From JAGWAJ01 sp965215155 (GTDB lineage: Bacteria; Acidobacteriota; Vicinamibacteria; Vicinamibacterales; UBA8438): DNA of 64,000 nucleotides. The position numbers and the translations under genes are program-made. Positions 25,092 through 34,702 of the stretch are shown here, one piece after another; position 1 is the first letter of the stretch, and each line of letters starts with the position of its first letter. The stretch is from positions 62,001 to 126,000 of the forward strand of contig CBDCCY010000004.1 of NCBI GenBank assembly GCA_965215155.1. The letters run 5' to 3'. The notes beneath the pieces were generated by a model. It worked only from the letters and a program-made list of their open reading frames with translations, made no database searches and had not been told where the DNA came from.

Positions 25092-28000
25092 CTACTGGCC
25101 CTCGGACAGGACGCGGAAGTACTCCTCGACCAGCTCGCGGAACTGCGGCGGCATCTCCTCGTTGCCGGCGAGGAAGAGCTCCTCGGACTCTTCCGAGATC
25201 TCGCGGCGGAGGCGGTACTCGAAGCGCTTCAGCTCCTCGAGGACGAACGTCTGCAGCCGGGCGATCTCCTCCGCATCCTGATAGGTGCGGAGGTCGTCGA
25301 GCTCCCGCATCCGCTCGATGATCTCGCTCAGGTCGGCGGCGGCGAAGTCCTCCTGCTCCAGGAGACGCCGCAGCTCCTCGACCTCGCCCGCGCGCTCGCG
25401 GTACTCGCGCTGCCACTGGCGGATGTCCTGCGGATCCCACGCCGTCGCGCCGGGCCGGCGGTCGTACCCGTAGCGGCCGCCGAACGGCCCGCCCCAGCGG
25501 CTGCCGAGGGTGGCGGCGTCGCCGTCCGCGGGGCCGGTCTGGTTGCCCGCCTGCTCTCCGGCCTGCGCGTCACCCGGCTGGCCTTCCCGACCGGCCTGGG
25601 AGCCGGCCTCACCGTCCTCCGCGGCTTCCGCCTCCTGGCCCTCCTGCCACATGCGATGGTCCAGCGACTCGAGGCTGCGCATCAGGTCGCGCGTCCGGTC
25701 CAGGGCCTGCGCCATGCGGTCGCCCTCGGACTTGCCGACGGCCGCCGCGGCCTCGGCCAGCTTCTCGGCGAGCTCGCCGATGTCGCCGTCGATCTCGGTC
25801 TCGAACGCGTTGGCGGTATCGCCCGGGCGGCTGCGCATCAGGCCGCGGGAATAGCGGATCTTCTCCTTGAGCCTGTTGTCGCGGATGGTGGCCGCGGCCT
25901 CCTGCAGGCGGCGCGAGGCGTCGCGCTCGTCGCGGCGGAACTCCGCCGAGGTCGCGTCGATCTGCCGCTCGAGGTCGGCGACCTCGGACTCCATCTCGTT
26001 CTTCCGTTCGAGGAGCCGGCGGAGCTGCGTCATGCGAGGCTCGTTCTCCAGCCCCGGCAGGTCGGCGACGTCGCGCCGGACCTCGCGCTGCTCGTCCGCG
26101 AGGCGGTTCGCCCGCCGCAACTGATCCTGGATGTCGCGCTGCAGGCGGCCGCTCTGCTCCCCCTGCAGGCGCTCCTTCACCTCGCGCAGCCGGTCGAGCG
26201 CCGCGCCGGCCTCGGCGAACCCGAGGTTCTCGTCGTTGGCGGCGGCGCGCCGCATCGCGTCGGCCGCCTCCTGCAGGCGCCGCGACGCGTCCATCATCTG
26301 CGGGGAGTTCATCTCGCGGGCGAGGCGCTCGAGGCGCCGCGCGGCCTCCTCGGCCTCCTCGGCCAGGGCGCGCTGGCCCGCGCCGCCGCCCTGCGTCGAC
26401 TGCTGGCCGCGCGCCCGCCGCCGCTGCCGCTCGGCCTCCCGCTCCTGGCGCCGCGCCAGCTCCCGCAGCCGCTCCATCAGCTCGTCGATGCTGTTGTCGG
26501 CGGCCTGCTGCTCGCCGCGCTGCAGCGTCTCGTACTGGTTGCGGAGCTTGTCGAGCTCGAGCTCGAAGAGGTCGGCGAGGTCCTCCGCCGCCTGGCTCGC
26601 GCGGCTCCCGCCGCCCCCGCCTCCGCCGCCGCCCATCGTGAGCAGCACTTCCTCGTAGGCCTCCTCGGCGCGCTGCAGATGCTGCAGCGAGCGCTGCTCG
26701 TGGGGCAGCGCCGCGTCGACGTCCTGTTCCTGCAGGGCGTCTTCCGCATCCCGCATGGCGTCGGCGGCCAGCGGGAGCATCTCGGCGATGCTGCGGAACG
26801 CGCGGTCCGCCGGCATCACGCGGCTGTTCATCCGCCGCAGCAGCGTCTCGACCTGCTCGCGGAGCCGGCCCTGCGCCAGCGTGAGGAAGACCACGTTCTC
26901 CTGGAACTCCTCGTGGGTGAACGTGGCCCGGTCGCGAATGACGTTGAACGTGGCCGAGATGACCTGCCGCTGCGCCTCCGAGAGAGCGCGCGCGTCCCCT
27001 CCGCCGGCGCCTCCGCCACCTCCGCCGCCGCCCCCCGACGGACCGGCGCGGTAGTCGCGGCTGAAGCGGCGCACCTGGATGAAGTAGAGATCGCTCTTGA
27101 CGTCCGCGCCCTGCTGCGCCAGGTTCCGGTCGACCGCGCGCCCGTAGTAGGAAAGGAAGTCGCCCGGCTCGAGCTCGAGTTCTTCCAGGAAGAAGGTGTG
27201 GCCGGCCGACACCTCGCGCAGCGTGTCGTCGCCGCCGTCGTACAGCGAGACCTCCTCTTCCGGGCCGCCGTTGACCGAGTAGACGAGGTCCAGCGAACGC
27301 AGGCCGAAGTCGTCGTCCGCGCGCGCTTCGACGAAGAGCTCCTCGATGGCGCTGGCCGTGGTGTCGCGACCGGGCCGGATGAACATGACGGCGGGCGGCT
27401 GATCCGTCAGGACGTCGATCGTGTACTGCGGCGAAGCCGTGACCATCTGCCCTTCGGGGCCGAGCAGGTCGATGCGGTAGAAGCCCTCCTCCTCGACCAT
27501 GAAGCTGCTCGTGAGCGAGCCGTCCTCGCCGAGCGCGAGGTCCGTCCGGTTCTCCTCGTCGAGCACGAGCTGGCCGCCGGCGGTGCCCATCGTCGGCACC
27601 GCGCGCAGCCGCACCTCGGTGCCGCGCAGCACCGCGATGTCGCCGCCGCTCTCGACCAGCCGCGGCTCCAGCCCCGTGTACTCCGGGAAGATGTACTCCA
27701 GCTCCAGCCGGTCGACGTAGGGCAGATCGATCACGTCGAGCGTGAACGTCGACGACTCGACGCCGGCCGCCTCGACGAAGTACTCCGTCGGCTCCTCCAG
27801 ATCGAAGAGGAGCACCTCGAACGACCCCGGCAGGGTCTCGCCGTCCTCGTTCTCCCGGGGAATCAGCGCCAGCCGCTCGAAGGCCCCGTCCTCCTCCGAC
27901 CGCATCAGGAGGTCGACCTCCTCCGCGTCGAAGCCGACGAGTTGCGCCGTGATCGACTGATCCGCCCCTCTGGCCACCGTGGCGTCGCCCGGCGAGACGT

Positions 28001-28613
28001 CGATCTGATAGGGGCTGGCCGCCTCGACGCTCCCGGTGGGCGTCAGCAGGGCGGAGATCCCGTGCCGCAGATACGCCGGCCCGAAGACGAACAGCAACAC
28101 CGCCGCGAGGCCGGACGCAAGCAACAGACCGGAAGACCGCCGCAGCGATCCCTGCTCGACGCCGCGCCCCATGTCGATGTCGCGAATCCGCGCCGCCGCC
28201 GACTCGATCAGCCGCCGGACGAGCTCCGGCGAGTGGTCCGCGGCCGCCTCGCGCTCGCCCCGGCGACTCTCGTCGACGGCACTCAGCACGCTGGCCTTCA
28301 GCGACGGCTCGTGCTCCTCGATGTAGAGCGCGACGCGCTGGTCGGACACCCGGCGCGAGACCGGCCGGACGAAGAGCCACCAGCCGGCCGCGAGCAATAC
28401 GAGGTACGTGGCGATCCGGAAGCCGACGATCGCGCTCGGGTCGAAGCGCAGGAGCTCCAGGCCGAAGGACGAGGCCAGCAACGTGCCGAGGGCGGCGGCC
28501 AGCAGCACCGCGATGCCCCGCAGGGCAACGCGCAGGCGCCAACGGTTCCTGACGTGACGAACGGCGCGCAGTACCTCGTTCCGATCACCGGTCAGCAGCG
28601 GTTGATTGCGCAT
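25092..28613 (-). CDS. DUF4175 large membrane-anchored coiled-coil protein
   Basis: A 1,173-residue protein. Three transmembrane segments lie in the first 170 residues (LRGIAVLLAAALGTLLASS; IATYLVLLAAGWWLF; LLLASGLAAVLLFVFG). A long periplasmic region of Ig-like segments follows (to about 520), then a charged helical region from about 560 rich in Glu, Arg and Gln. Two poly-Gly tracts (near 525 and 665) act as linkers. DUF4175 proteins are regularly encoded beside MoxR, DUF58 and BatA genes, and a scaffold role at the envelope is inferred. The ATG at 28613 has GCGAGG upstream and a candidate promoter at 28684-28657. Confidence 0.85.
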   Translation of the reverse strand: MRNQPLLTGDRNEVLRAVRHVRNRWRLRVALRGIAVLLAAALGTLLASSFGLELLRFDPSAIVGFRIATYLVLLAAGWWLFVRPVSRRVSDQRVALYIEEHEPSLKASVLSAVDESRRGEREAAADHSPELVRRLIESAAARIRDIDMGRGVEQGSLRRSSGLLLASGLAAVLLFVFGPAYLRHGISALLTPTGSVEAASPYQIDVSPGDATVARGADQSITAQLVGFDAEEVDLLMRSEEDGAFERLALIPRENEDGETLPGSFEVLLFDLEEPTEYFVEAAGVESSTFTLDVIDLPYVDRLELEYIFPEYTGLEPRLVESGGDIAVLRGTEVRLRAVPTMGTAGGQLVLDEENRTDLALGEDGSLTSSFMVEEEGFYRIDLLGPEGQMVTASPQYTIDVLTDQPPAVMFIRPGRDTTASAIEELFVEARADDDFGLRSLDLVYSVNGGPEEEVSLYDGGDDTLREVSAGHTFFLEELELEPGDFLSYYGRAVDRNLAQQGADVKSDLYFIQVRRFSRDYRAGPSGGGGGGGGGAGGGDARALSEAQRQVISATFNVIRDRATFTHEEFQENVVFLTLAQGRLREQVETLLRRMNSRVMPADRAFRSIAEMLPLAADAMRDAEDALQEQDVDAALPHEQRSLQHLQRAEEAYEEVLLTMGGGGGGGGGSRASQAAEDLADLFELELDKLRNQYETLQRGEQQAADNSIDELMERLRELARRQEREAERQRRRARGQQSTQGGGAGQRALAEEAEEAARRLERLAREMNSPQMMDASRRLQEAADAMRRAAANDENLGFAEAGAALDRLREVKERLQGEQSGRLQRDIQDQLRRANRLADEQREVRRDVADLPGLENEPRMTQLRRLLERKNEMESEVADLERQIDATSAEFRRDERDASRRLQEAAATIRDNRLKEKIRYSRGLMRSRPGDTANAFETEIDGDIGELAEKLAEAAAAVGKSEGDRMAQALDRTRDLMRSLESLDHRMWQEGQEAEAAEDGEAGSQAGREGQPGDAQAGEQAGNQTGPADGDAATLGSRWGGPFGGRYGYDRRPGATAWDPQDIRQWQREYRERAGEVEELRRLLEQEDFAAADLSEIIERMRELDDLRTYQDAEEIARLQTFVLEELKRFEYRLRREISEESEELFLAGNEEMPPQFRELVEEYFRVLSEGQ

Positions 28614-28656
28614 CGATTTGGCCTCGCGGGAGTCAGGCGTACTCCTTCTGCGGCCA

Positions 28657-28684
28657 TCATTACACCGCCGTAACGGAAGGTCAA
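28657..28684 (-). promoter_or_regulatory. candidate internal promoter before the DUF4175 gene
   Basis: On the minus strand TTGACC (28684-28679) and TAATGA (28662-28657) are separated by 16 bases, and the start codon lies about 43 bases further. The 152-base gap here is the longest in the block, so the downstream genes may also be transcribed separately. Confidence 0.4.
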
Positions 28685-28765
28685 CAGGTGTGACGCCCGC
28701 CCGGCGCCCACTCCGGTAGGGTGGTCGGGCACCGAGCGGAGTCGCCAGGCGGCGATCCGGGGGGG

Positions 28766-30841
28766 CTAGTCGGCGGTGAGAACGGTGCGGGAGAGGCGGT
28801 TCGACACCACGGTCTCGCCGACCAGCAGCAGGAACGCGGCCACCAGCAGGTACCACCAGACCGACTGGCGCCGCTCGAGGTCGCCGGCGCCGATCTCGCG
28901 CACGGGGGCGGACGCCTCCCGTCCCTGCCCCGCGCGCCCGGTGACGGTGGCCGCGAGCTCCTCGGGATCGACGGCGGTGAGGTCGGTCTCGGCGAGGTCG
29001 ACGTTGACGGCGAGGGTGAGCGGTCGCGGATCGGCCGCACGGGCGTCGTGGACCTCGTAGAGCCCCTGCTCGACCAGATCGATGAAGCCGGCGCGGGCGC
29101 CGGCGCTCACCGGCATGCGGCGGCCGGACGGCGACATGACGACGTACTCCGCCTCGGCCCGCCCCCCCGTGCCGAGCGTGACTTCCTGCTCGTTGAGGTT
29201 CAGCACCTGTCCGGCCGGGAACCACGGCGACGGCGGGCTGTAGTCGGCCAGGTACTCCGCAAGGCGGTGCACGAACGGAAGGTAGACCGGCTTCTTGGCC
29301 AGATCGTTCCAGAAGCTGTCGAGGCCGGAGGCCCAGAGCAGCACGTTCCCGCGTCCGACCCGCCGCTCGACGAGCGCGGGCTGCCCGTCGTCGAAGCGGG
29401 CCAGCGTGACGGCGTCCGGCTGCGGTTCGATCGGCCGGTAGCGGAAGAACCGGGCGGTGGTCACGTCGCCGCTCCGGGGAGCCGCGAACACCTCGAAGAC
29501 CGGATGCGTGTAGTCGACGTAGCCGAGGGCGCCGCCCCGCCCCGCGCGATCCTCCGGGCTGCCGACGGCGCCCGGCAGCAGGTCCGGTGCGCCCGCCGGC
29601 CACGCGCTCCGCTCGCCGGCCGCCACGAGCAACCCGCCGCCGGCCGCGACCCAGTCCGCCAGGGCGCGGCCGGCGTCCCCCGACGGCGCGCCGGCGTCGT
29701 TCAGGACCACCACCTGCCGGTCGGTGAGGTCGGTCGCCTCGAACGCCGCGAGCGTCGTCGCCCGGACGTCGAAGGCGGGTGCGGAGCCGATCCCCAGCGC
29801 GCGCGTCAGGTAGAGGTCGGCCTCCGGAGTCGCCCGCTCGCTCCCGATGACGAGGACCCTCACGACCTGGCCCGGCGAGATGACGAAGTAGAAGACGTCG
29901 TCCGCCGGAAGCGTGTCCGCCTCCACGCGGACCGCACCGGGCACGCGCACGTCGGTGAGGGTGACGGCCGCGAAGTCGACCGTCACCGACCCGTTCGCCG
30001 GCAGGTCCGCGGTGAGCGTCTCGACCGGCCGCCCGTCCATCTCGAGCGACACCTCGAGACCGTCGACCGCCGCGGTGCCGCGATTGGTCAGCCGCGCCCC
30101 GACCGCGACGCGCTCGCGTCCGGAGAAGTACTCGCGCTGGAAGAGCACGCCGGCGACGCTCACGTTGGCCGCGGCGACGTCGCTCCCGATCGGGACGGGC
30201 GTCAGCACGGCGCCTTCGGGGAAGCGGATGCCGGAGGCGCTGTCGACCCCCAACCGCTGGAAGTCGCTGATCATCACCGCCTCGAGCCGCGGCAGCTCCG
30301 AGCCCTCGAAGATCCCCTCGGCCAGCTTCAGCGCCGGTCCGTAGCGGGTGACCCCGGCGCCGAGCTCCGCGTCCCGAATCAGGCCCCGCAGGCTTGCACG
30401 CTCGGTCGTCGACCGCGGCCCGGCCGCCGCCCCGTTGTCGAAGAGGATGAGCGTCGCCCGATCGTCCGGGGCCAGCCCGTCGACGACGTCGCGGGCCGCG
30501 TCGCGGGCGCGTTCCCAGTGGTCGCCGTACCCCATGCTGTACGACCGGTCCAGGAGCACGACCACCTCGCGCGCCCCGTCCGTCACCGCGGCCAGCGCCG
30601 GCGAGCGGACGAACGGCCGCGCGAAGGCGAGCACCAGCAGGGCGAGGGCGGCGCAGCGCAGCAGCAGCAGGAACCAGTGGCGGATCCGCTGGCGCCGGAA
30701 CGAGTGGAACGGGATGCGGCGGACGAACATCAGCGAGGGGAACTCGATGACCTCCTTCCGCTCGCGCTGGATCATGTGTATGACGATCGGCACGGCGATC
30801 GCCGCGAGCCCCAGCAGGAACAACGGCGCAAGCAGCCCCAT
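28766..30841 (-). CDS. BatA-like membrane protein with VWA domain
   Basis: A 691-residue protein with the BatA N-terminal motif: a membrane helix followed by PIVIHMIQRERKEVIEFPSL and a second helix (LLLLRCAALALLVLAF). A von Willebrand A domain follows, with the metal site DRSYSMG (about 96-102). The middle is a long periplasmic region, and a C-terminal helix (SVWWYLLVAAFLLLVGE) anchors the end. BatA-type proteins partner with MoxR ATPases and DUF58 proteins. The ATG at 30841 overlaps the DUF58 stop by one base (TGATG), so I prefer it to the TTG one codon upstream. Confidence 0.85.
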   Translation of the reverse strand: MGLLAPLFLLGLAAIAVPIVIHMIQRERKEVIEFPSLMFVRRIPFHSFRRQRIRHWFLLLLRCAALALLVLAFARPFVRSPALAAVTDGAREVVVLLDRSYSMGYGDHWERARDAARDVVDGLAPDDRATLILFDNGAAAGPRSTTERASLRGLIRDAELGAGVTRYGPALKLAEGIFEGSELPRLEAVMISDFQRLGVDSASGIRFPEGAVLTPVPIGSDVAAANVSVAGVLFQREYFSGRERVAVGARLTNRGTAAVDGLEVSLEMDGRPVETLTADLPANGSVTVDFAAVTLTDVRVPGAVRVEADTLPADDVFYFVISPGQVVRVLVIGSERATPEADLYLTRALGIGSAPAFDVRATTLAAFEATDLTDRQVVVLNDAGAPSGDAGRALADWVAAGGGLLVAAGERSAWPAGAPDLLPGAVGSPEDRAGRGGALGYVDYTHPVFEVFAAPRSGDVTTARFFRYRPIEPQPDAVTLARFDDGQPALVERRVGRGNVLLWASGLDSFWNDLAKKPVYLPFVHRLAEYLADYSPPSPWFPAGQVLNLNEQEVTLGTGGRAEAEYVVMSPSGRRMPVSAGARAGFIDLVEQGLYEVHDARAADPRPLTLAVNVDLAETDLTAVDPEELAATVTGRAGQGREASAPVREIGAGDLERRQSVWWYLLVAAFLLLVGETVVSNRLSRTVLTAD

Positions 30842-31752
30842 CAACGGACCCTCGTCAGTTTGTGCCGCATCGCCAGGTACTTGAACAGCGCGTGGTCGAG
30901 CGGCTGCGACGTGTTGAACATCGCGTAGTCGATGCGGTTCTCACCGCACAGCTTCGACAGGGCCGCGACGTGCTCCTGCACGAGCTGCCGGTACTGCTCG
31001 CGCAGCTTCTCGGGCACCACCGGCAGCTTCCGGCCGGTCTCCAGGTCCTGGAAGCTCGTCGCGTCGTCGTACGGAAAATCGATCTCCGCGGGATCCAGCA
31101 GGTGGAAGACGAGCACGTCGTTGCCGCCGTAGCGGAACGGCTTCAGCGCGTCGACGATCGCCTGCGGCTCGTCGTAGAAGTCGGAGATGAACAGCAGGAT
31201 GCCGCGGCGCTTGAAGAACTCCGTCGCCTTGAAGAGCGGCTGCGCGAACGACCCCGGGCGCCCCGCCTCGATCCGGTCGAGCGTGTGGAGCACGACCTCG
31301 AGGTGCTTCGCGGAAGGCGGCACGCGAGTGACGATGTCGTCGTCGAAAGTCACCATTCCGACCCGGTCGCGCTGCTTCGTCGAGAAGTAGGCCAGGCACG
31401 CCGCGAGGTAGCGGCCGTAGTCGAGCTTCGAGACGCCCCCGCTCGTGAAGCTCATGGAGCGGGACACGTCGAAGAGCACCGAGAAGTTGGCGTTGGTGTC
31501 GGCCTCGAAGGTCTTGACGTAGAACCGGTCCGTCCGCGCGAACACCCGCCAGTCGATGAAGCGGATGTCGTCGCCGGGCATGTACATGCGGTGCTCGGCG
31601 AAGTCGATCGACACCCCCAGATAGGGCGCCTTGTGCAGGCCGTTGATGAAGCCGTCGACGACGGTCCGCGCCAGGAGCTCGAGGCTGCCGATGCGGGCGA
31701 GCGCCTTCGGGTCGACGAAACGGGCACCGGGGGCGCCGTGCTGGGCGTCCAC
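30841..31752 (-). CDS. DUF58 domain protein
   Basis: A 303-residue DUF58 protein with a VWA-like fold: FDVSRSMSFTSG (metal-site-like DxSxS) and LFISDFYDE. The family signature, PGDDIRFIDWRVFARTD, sits near residue 60. It lacks the N-terminal membrane helices of longer DUF58 members, so it is probably cytosolic and may link the MoxR ATPase to the membrane VWA protein. The GTG start at 31752 lies one base after the MoxR stop, and its own stop overlaps the BatA-like start. This tight packing supports one operon. Confidence 0.88.
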   Translation of the reverse strand: MDAQHGAPGARFVDPKALARIGSLELLARTVVDGFINGLHKAPYLGVSIDFAEHRMYMPGDDIRFIDWRVFARTDRFYVKTFEADTNANFSVLFDVSRSMSFTSGGVSKLDYGRYLAACLAYFSTKQRDRVGMVTFDDDIVTRVPPSAKHLEVVLHTLDRIEAGRPGSFAQPLFKATEFFKRRGILLFISDFYDEPQAIVDALKPFRYGGNDVLVFHLLDPAEIDFPYDDATSFQDLETGRKLPVVPEKLREQYRQLVQEHVAALSKLCGENRIDYAMFNTSQPLDHALFKYLAMRHKLTRVR

Positions 31753-31753
31753 G

Positions 31754-32800
31754 CTACATCCGCGAGGCCGGCTCCGGCACCGCCTCGAGCAGATCGTCGA
31801 CGACCTGGTCCGACGTGATGCCCTCGGATTCGGCGTGGAAGTTCAGCAGGATCCGGTGCCGCAGGACGGGGTGCGACAGCGCCCGGATGTCGTCGAAGCT
31901 GACGTGATAGCGACCCTCCATGATCGCCCGCGCCTTGCCGCCCAGGATGAGGTACTGCGCCGCGCGGACGCTCGCCCCGTAGGCCACCCACTTCTTGACG
32001 AAGTCGGGGGCGTTCGATTCCTTGGACCGCGAGGTGCGCACCAGATCCAGCGTATAGCGCAGCACCGCCTCCGACACCGGGACCTTGCGGACGAGGCTCT
32101 GGAACCGGACGAGGTCGGCGCCGGTCACGGCGTGCCGGAAGTCCGGGTTCTGGATCACGGTGGTCGTCCGCACGACCTCCATCTCCTCGTCCAGCGGCGG
32201 GTGGTCGATGACGATGTGGAACATGAAGCGGTCGAGCTGTGCCTCCGGCAGCGGATACGTCCCCTCGAGCTCGATCGGGTTCTGCGTGGCGAAGACGAAG
32301 AACGGCTCCTCGAGGGAGTACGTGCGCCCCTGCACGGTGACACGATGCTCCTGCATCGCCTCGAGCAGCGCCGACTGCGTCTTGGGCGGCGTCCGGTTGA
32401 TCTCGTCGGCCAGCAGGATGTTCGTGAAGACCGGTCCCGGTGCGAAGACCATCTTCCGGCCGCCGGTCTCCGGATCGTCCTGAATGATGTCGGTGCCCGT
32501 GATGTCCGAGGGCATGAGGTCGGGCGTGAACTGGATGCGCGAGAACCGCAGGTCCAGGACCTGCGCCATCGTCTGGATGAGCAGCGTCTTGGCCAGTCCC
32601 GGCACCCCGACGATCAGGCTGTTGCCACCGACGAACAGGGTCAGCAGGGCCTGGTTGATGGTCTCGTCCTGCCCGATGATGAGCTTGTGGAGCTCGGACA
32701 GGATCTGCTCGCCGCCGGCCTTCAGCCGGTCGGCCAGCGCCACGTCGTCGGGGGCCTCCAGCTCGGCCGGTGCCTCGGGGCTGGTGATGTCAGGTTGCAC
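31754..32800 (-). CDS. MoxR family AAA+ ATPase
   Basis: A 348-residue MoxR ATPase. Walker A is GVPGLAKT (about 63-70), Walker B is ILLADEINR (about 130), sensor 1 is in FVFATQNPIE and the arginine-finger region in LPEAQLDRF. The C-terminal lid (HPVLRHRILLNF) is typical. MoxR proteins are chaperone-like and act with VWA proteins; here DUF58 and a BatA-like protein follow immediately. The GTG at 32800 was chosen because AAGGAG sits six bases upstream; an ORF extending to 32881 lacks such a site. Confidence 0.92.
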   Translation of the reverse strand: MQPDITSPEAPAELEAPDDVALADRLKAGGEQILSELHKLIIGQDETINQALLTLFVGGNSLIVGVPGLAKTLLIQTMAQVLDLRFSRIQFTPDLMPSDITGTDIIQDDPETGGRKMVFAPGPVFTNILLADEINRTPPKTQSALLEAMQEHRVTVQGRTYSLEEPFFVFATQNPIELEGTYPLPEAQLDRFMFHIVIDHPPLDEEMEVVRTTTVIQNPDFRHAVTGADLVRFQSLVRKVPVSEAVLRYTLDLVRTSRSKESNAPDFVKKWVAYGASVRAAQYLILGGKARAIMEGRYHVSFDDIRALSHPVLRHRILLNFHAESEGITSDQVVDDLLEAVPEPASRM

Positions 32801-32893
32801 GCCTCTCTCCTTCGATGCGAATCGCCGGTCGGTCTCGCCGCCGCCCGCGTGCGGATGATCGGAGCGACACACCCGGCGCAACGGTTGCTCGGG

Positions 32894-33676
32894 TCAGTGG
32901 GTCAGCGCGTACATCAGGTAGTTCACGCCGAACTTGTACGCCTCGTTCGACAGATCGATCGGCACCCAGCCGGTATCGGAGTACTCCCAGTACTCGCCGA
33001 TGTCGTTGTTGTAGTTCGCGATCGCGATCAGCCGGCCGGACGGGTCGTTGTCCTCGAAGATGCCGTGGAACTCGACCGGCAGGCCGTACACCGGCGGCAT
33101 ATCGAGGCTCTCGATCTCGAAGAACGACTGGAACACGGGGTGCGCCAGGTCCACCGGCAGCAGCCGGGCGTCGGGCAGGACGCGCCGCATCTGCGTCTCG
33201 AAGTTCTCCCAGTGGGCGTCCCAGAAGTCGTCGAAGATGAGGAAGCCCCCCTTCTCGACGTAGCGCCGGAGGCCGAGCACCTCGGCCTCGGACGGATACC
33301 AGTGGCCGGGCTCGGACATGTAGGCGATCGGGAACTTGTGGAGCTCCGGGTCGTCGAGGGCCAGGACGTTGCCCCCGTAGGGACCCTGGAAGGGATCGAT
33401 GTACGTGACCTCTTCGAGGATCTTCGTGAGGTTCCGCTCGGCCCGCGGATAGTCGTGGGCCCAGGTGATGAACTGCGGGAGCGGGCCGCAGCGGCGGCCC
33501 TGCGCGGCGTCGTAGCGCAGCCGGACGAAGACCAACTGTCCAGTGTACGCGGTGTTGCACGGCGCCACGTCGGCCACGGCGAGCCCGGCCGTTGCCGCCA
33601 GCGCGCCGAGCGCCGCCGCGCCGGCGACGCCGGCGGCCCATCGGCGGCCGAGCCGCCGCCCGGTCGACCCCGGCAT
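32894..33676 (-). CDS. DUF4159 protein (second copy in the block)
   Basis: A 260-residue protein with an N-terminal hydrophobic segment (AAGVAGAAALGALAATAGLA) that is either a signal peptide or an anchor. The DUF4159 core shows LVFVRLRYD, DYPRAERNL, RRYVEKGGFLIFDDFW and the C-terminal GVNYLMYALTH. It begins three bases after the stop of the caspase-like gene and is followed by the MoxR gene 93 bases on. A single Cys pair (APCN, GRRCGPL) in the mature N-terminus could form a disulfide. Confidence 0.87.
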   Translation of the reverse strand: MPGSTGRRLGRRWAAGVAGAAALGALAATAGLAVADVAPCNTAYTGQLVFVRLRYDAAQGRRCGPLPQFITWAHDYPRAERNLTKILEEVTYIDPFQGPYGGNVLALDDPELHKFPIAYMSEPGHWYPSEAEVLGLRRYVEKGGFLIFDDFWDAHWENFETQMRRVLPDARLLPVDLAHPVFQSFFEIESLDMPPVYGLPVEFHGIFEDNDPSGRLIAIANYNNDIGEYWEYSDTGWVPIDLSNEAYKFGVNYLMYALTH

Positions 33677-33679
33677 CGC

Positions 33680-34702
33680 CTACCGCGCCTCCTGCGACGC
33701 GCCCCGCGCCGCCTCGAGCTGACGTATCTCGCGGCTCTTGAGGGCGAGCTGGACGAGCAGGTTCTGCAGCTCCTGCTCGTACTGCTCGGCGTCGAGGCCG
33801 TCGCGAAGCCCCCGGAGCGCCTCCACCCGTTCCTCGATCGCGGCCCGCTCGTCGTAGAGAGGCCGAAGCTCCGGATCATCCGGAAACGCCATCGCGGAGG
33901 CCGTCCCCTCGCCCGATGCCAGGAAGAGGGTCCGCGCCATCCTTCCGTCGCCCTCCAGAGGATCGGGTTCCAGGGCGCCCGTCCCGTCGCCGTCGTCGTC
34001 GAGCAGCGCGTGCTCCGTCAACAGCAGCCCCTCCGCCTCGTAGGCCTGGGCCACCCGGATGCGGGCGTAGGTGAAGGCCTCGAGCATCGAGACGCGGCTG
34101 TCCTTGTTCACATCGGCGTCGGACTCGCCGGCGGCGAAGGCGTCGACGAAGTAGCCGCCGAAGAGCGACGCGTTCCACTCGCCGCCGCTGCGGGTCGCCG
34201 TCATCACGAGCCGATCCGGGCCGGAGAGGGTCTCGACGAACGGCCCGCTCGAGCTCGCGGTGTTGACGAAGGTGATGCGCCGGCCGTCGAGGCGCTCGAG
34301 AAGCTCCGCGTAGTCGTCGGCCGCGAGGTCGCGCCCCGGCAGGTTGACGCGGGGCGCGCCGCTCATGCTGCCGTGCCCGAACAGCACGATGACGACGTGA
34401 TCGCCGCTCGCCGACCGCTCGGCGAGCGCGTCGACGGCCGCCGCGATGTTCTCGCGCGTCGAGCGGTCGGCGATCCGCTCGGGATCGACCTCGGGGTCCT
34501 CGCCGAGGTAGGTGATGCGTTCGGGTGGCAGGTCGTAGCGCGTAGTCGCCGCCTCGACCAGCGTCGTGGCCCACGCGTGGAACTGCTCCCGGTAGGTCGG
34601 ATCCCCGCCGAGGCCCGCCACGACCAGCAGGTGCGCCTGCTGCGCGCCGGCGCTCGCCGCCGCACCGAACAGCAGCCCCGCGGCGACGAGGGCGGTCCTC
34701 AC
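33680..34702 (-). CDS. secreted caspase-like (C13/C14 fold) protein with EF-hand-like site and coiled-coil tail
   Basis: A 340-residue protein with a signal peptide (GTG start; cleavage after ASAGAQQ). The body has the order of a caspase-like hemoglobinase fold: a His in VIVLFGHGS (about 108) and a strand ending in TFVNTASSSG (about 144-153), where a catalytic Cys would be expected but Ser occupies that segment. DADVNKDSRVSMLEA (about 193) resembles a calcium-binding EF-hand or dockerin loop. The last 60 residues form a helical, probably coiled-coil, tail. The start overlaps the upstream stop (GTGA). A catalytic role is doubtful. Confidence 0.65.
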   Translation of the reverse strand: MRTALVAAGLLFGAAASAGAQQAHLLVVAGLGGDPTYREQFHAWATTLVEAATTRYDLPPERITYLGEDPEVDPERIADRSTRENIAAAVDALAERSASGDHVVIVLFGHGSMSGAPRVNLPGRDLAADDYAELLERLDGRRITFVNTASSSGPFVETLSGPDRLVMTATRSGGEWNASLFGGYFVDAFAAGESDADVNKDSRVSMLEAFTYARIRVAQAYEAEGLLLTEHALLDDDGDGTGALEPDPLEGDGRMARTLFLASGEGTASAMAFPDDPELRPLYDERAAIEERVEALRGLRDGLDAEQYEQELQNLLVQLALKSREIRQLEAARGASQEAR

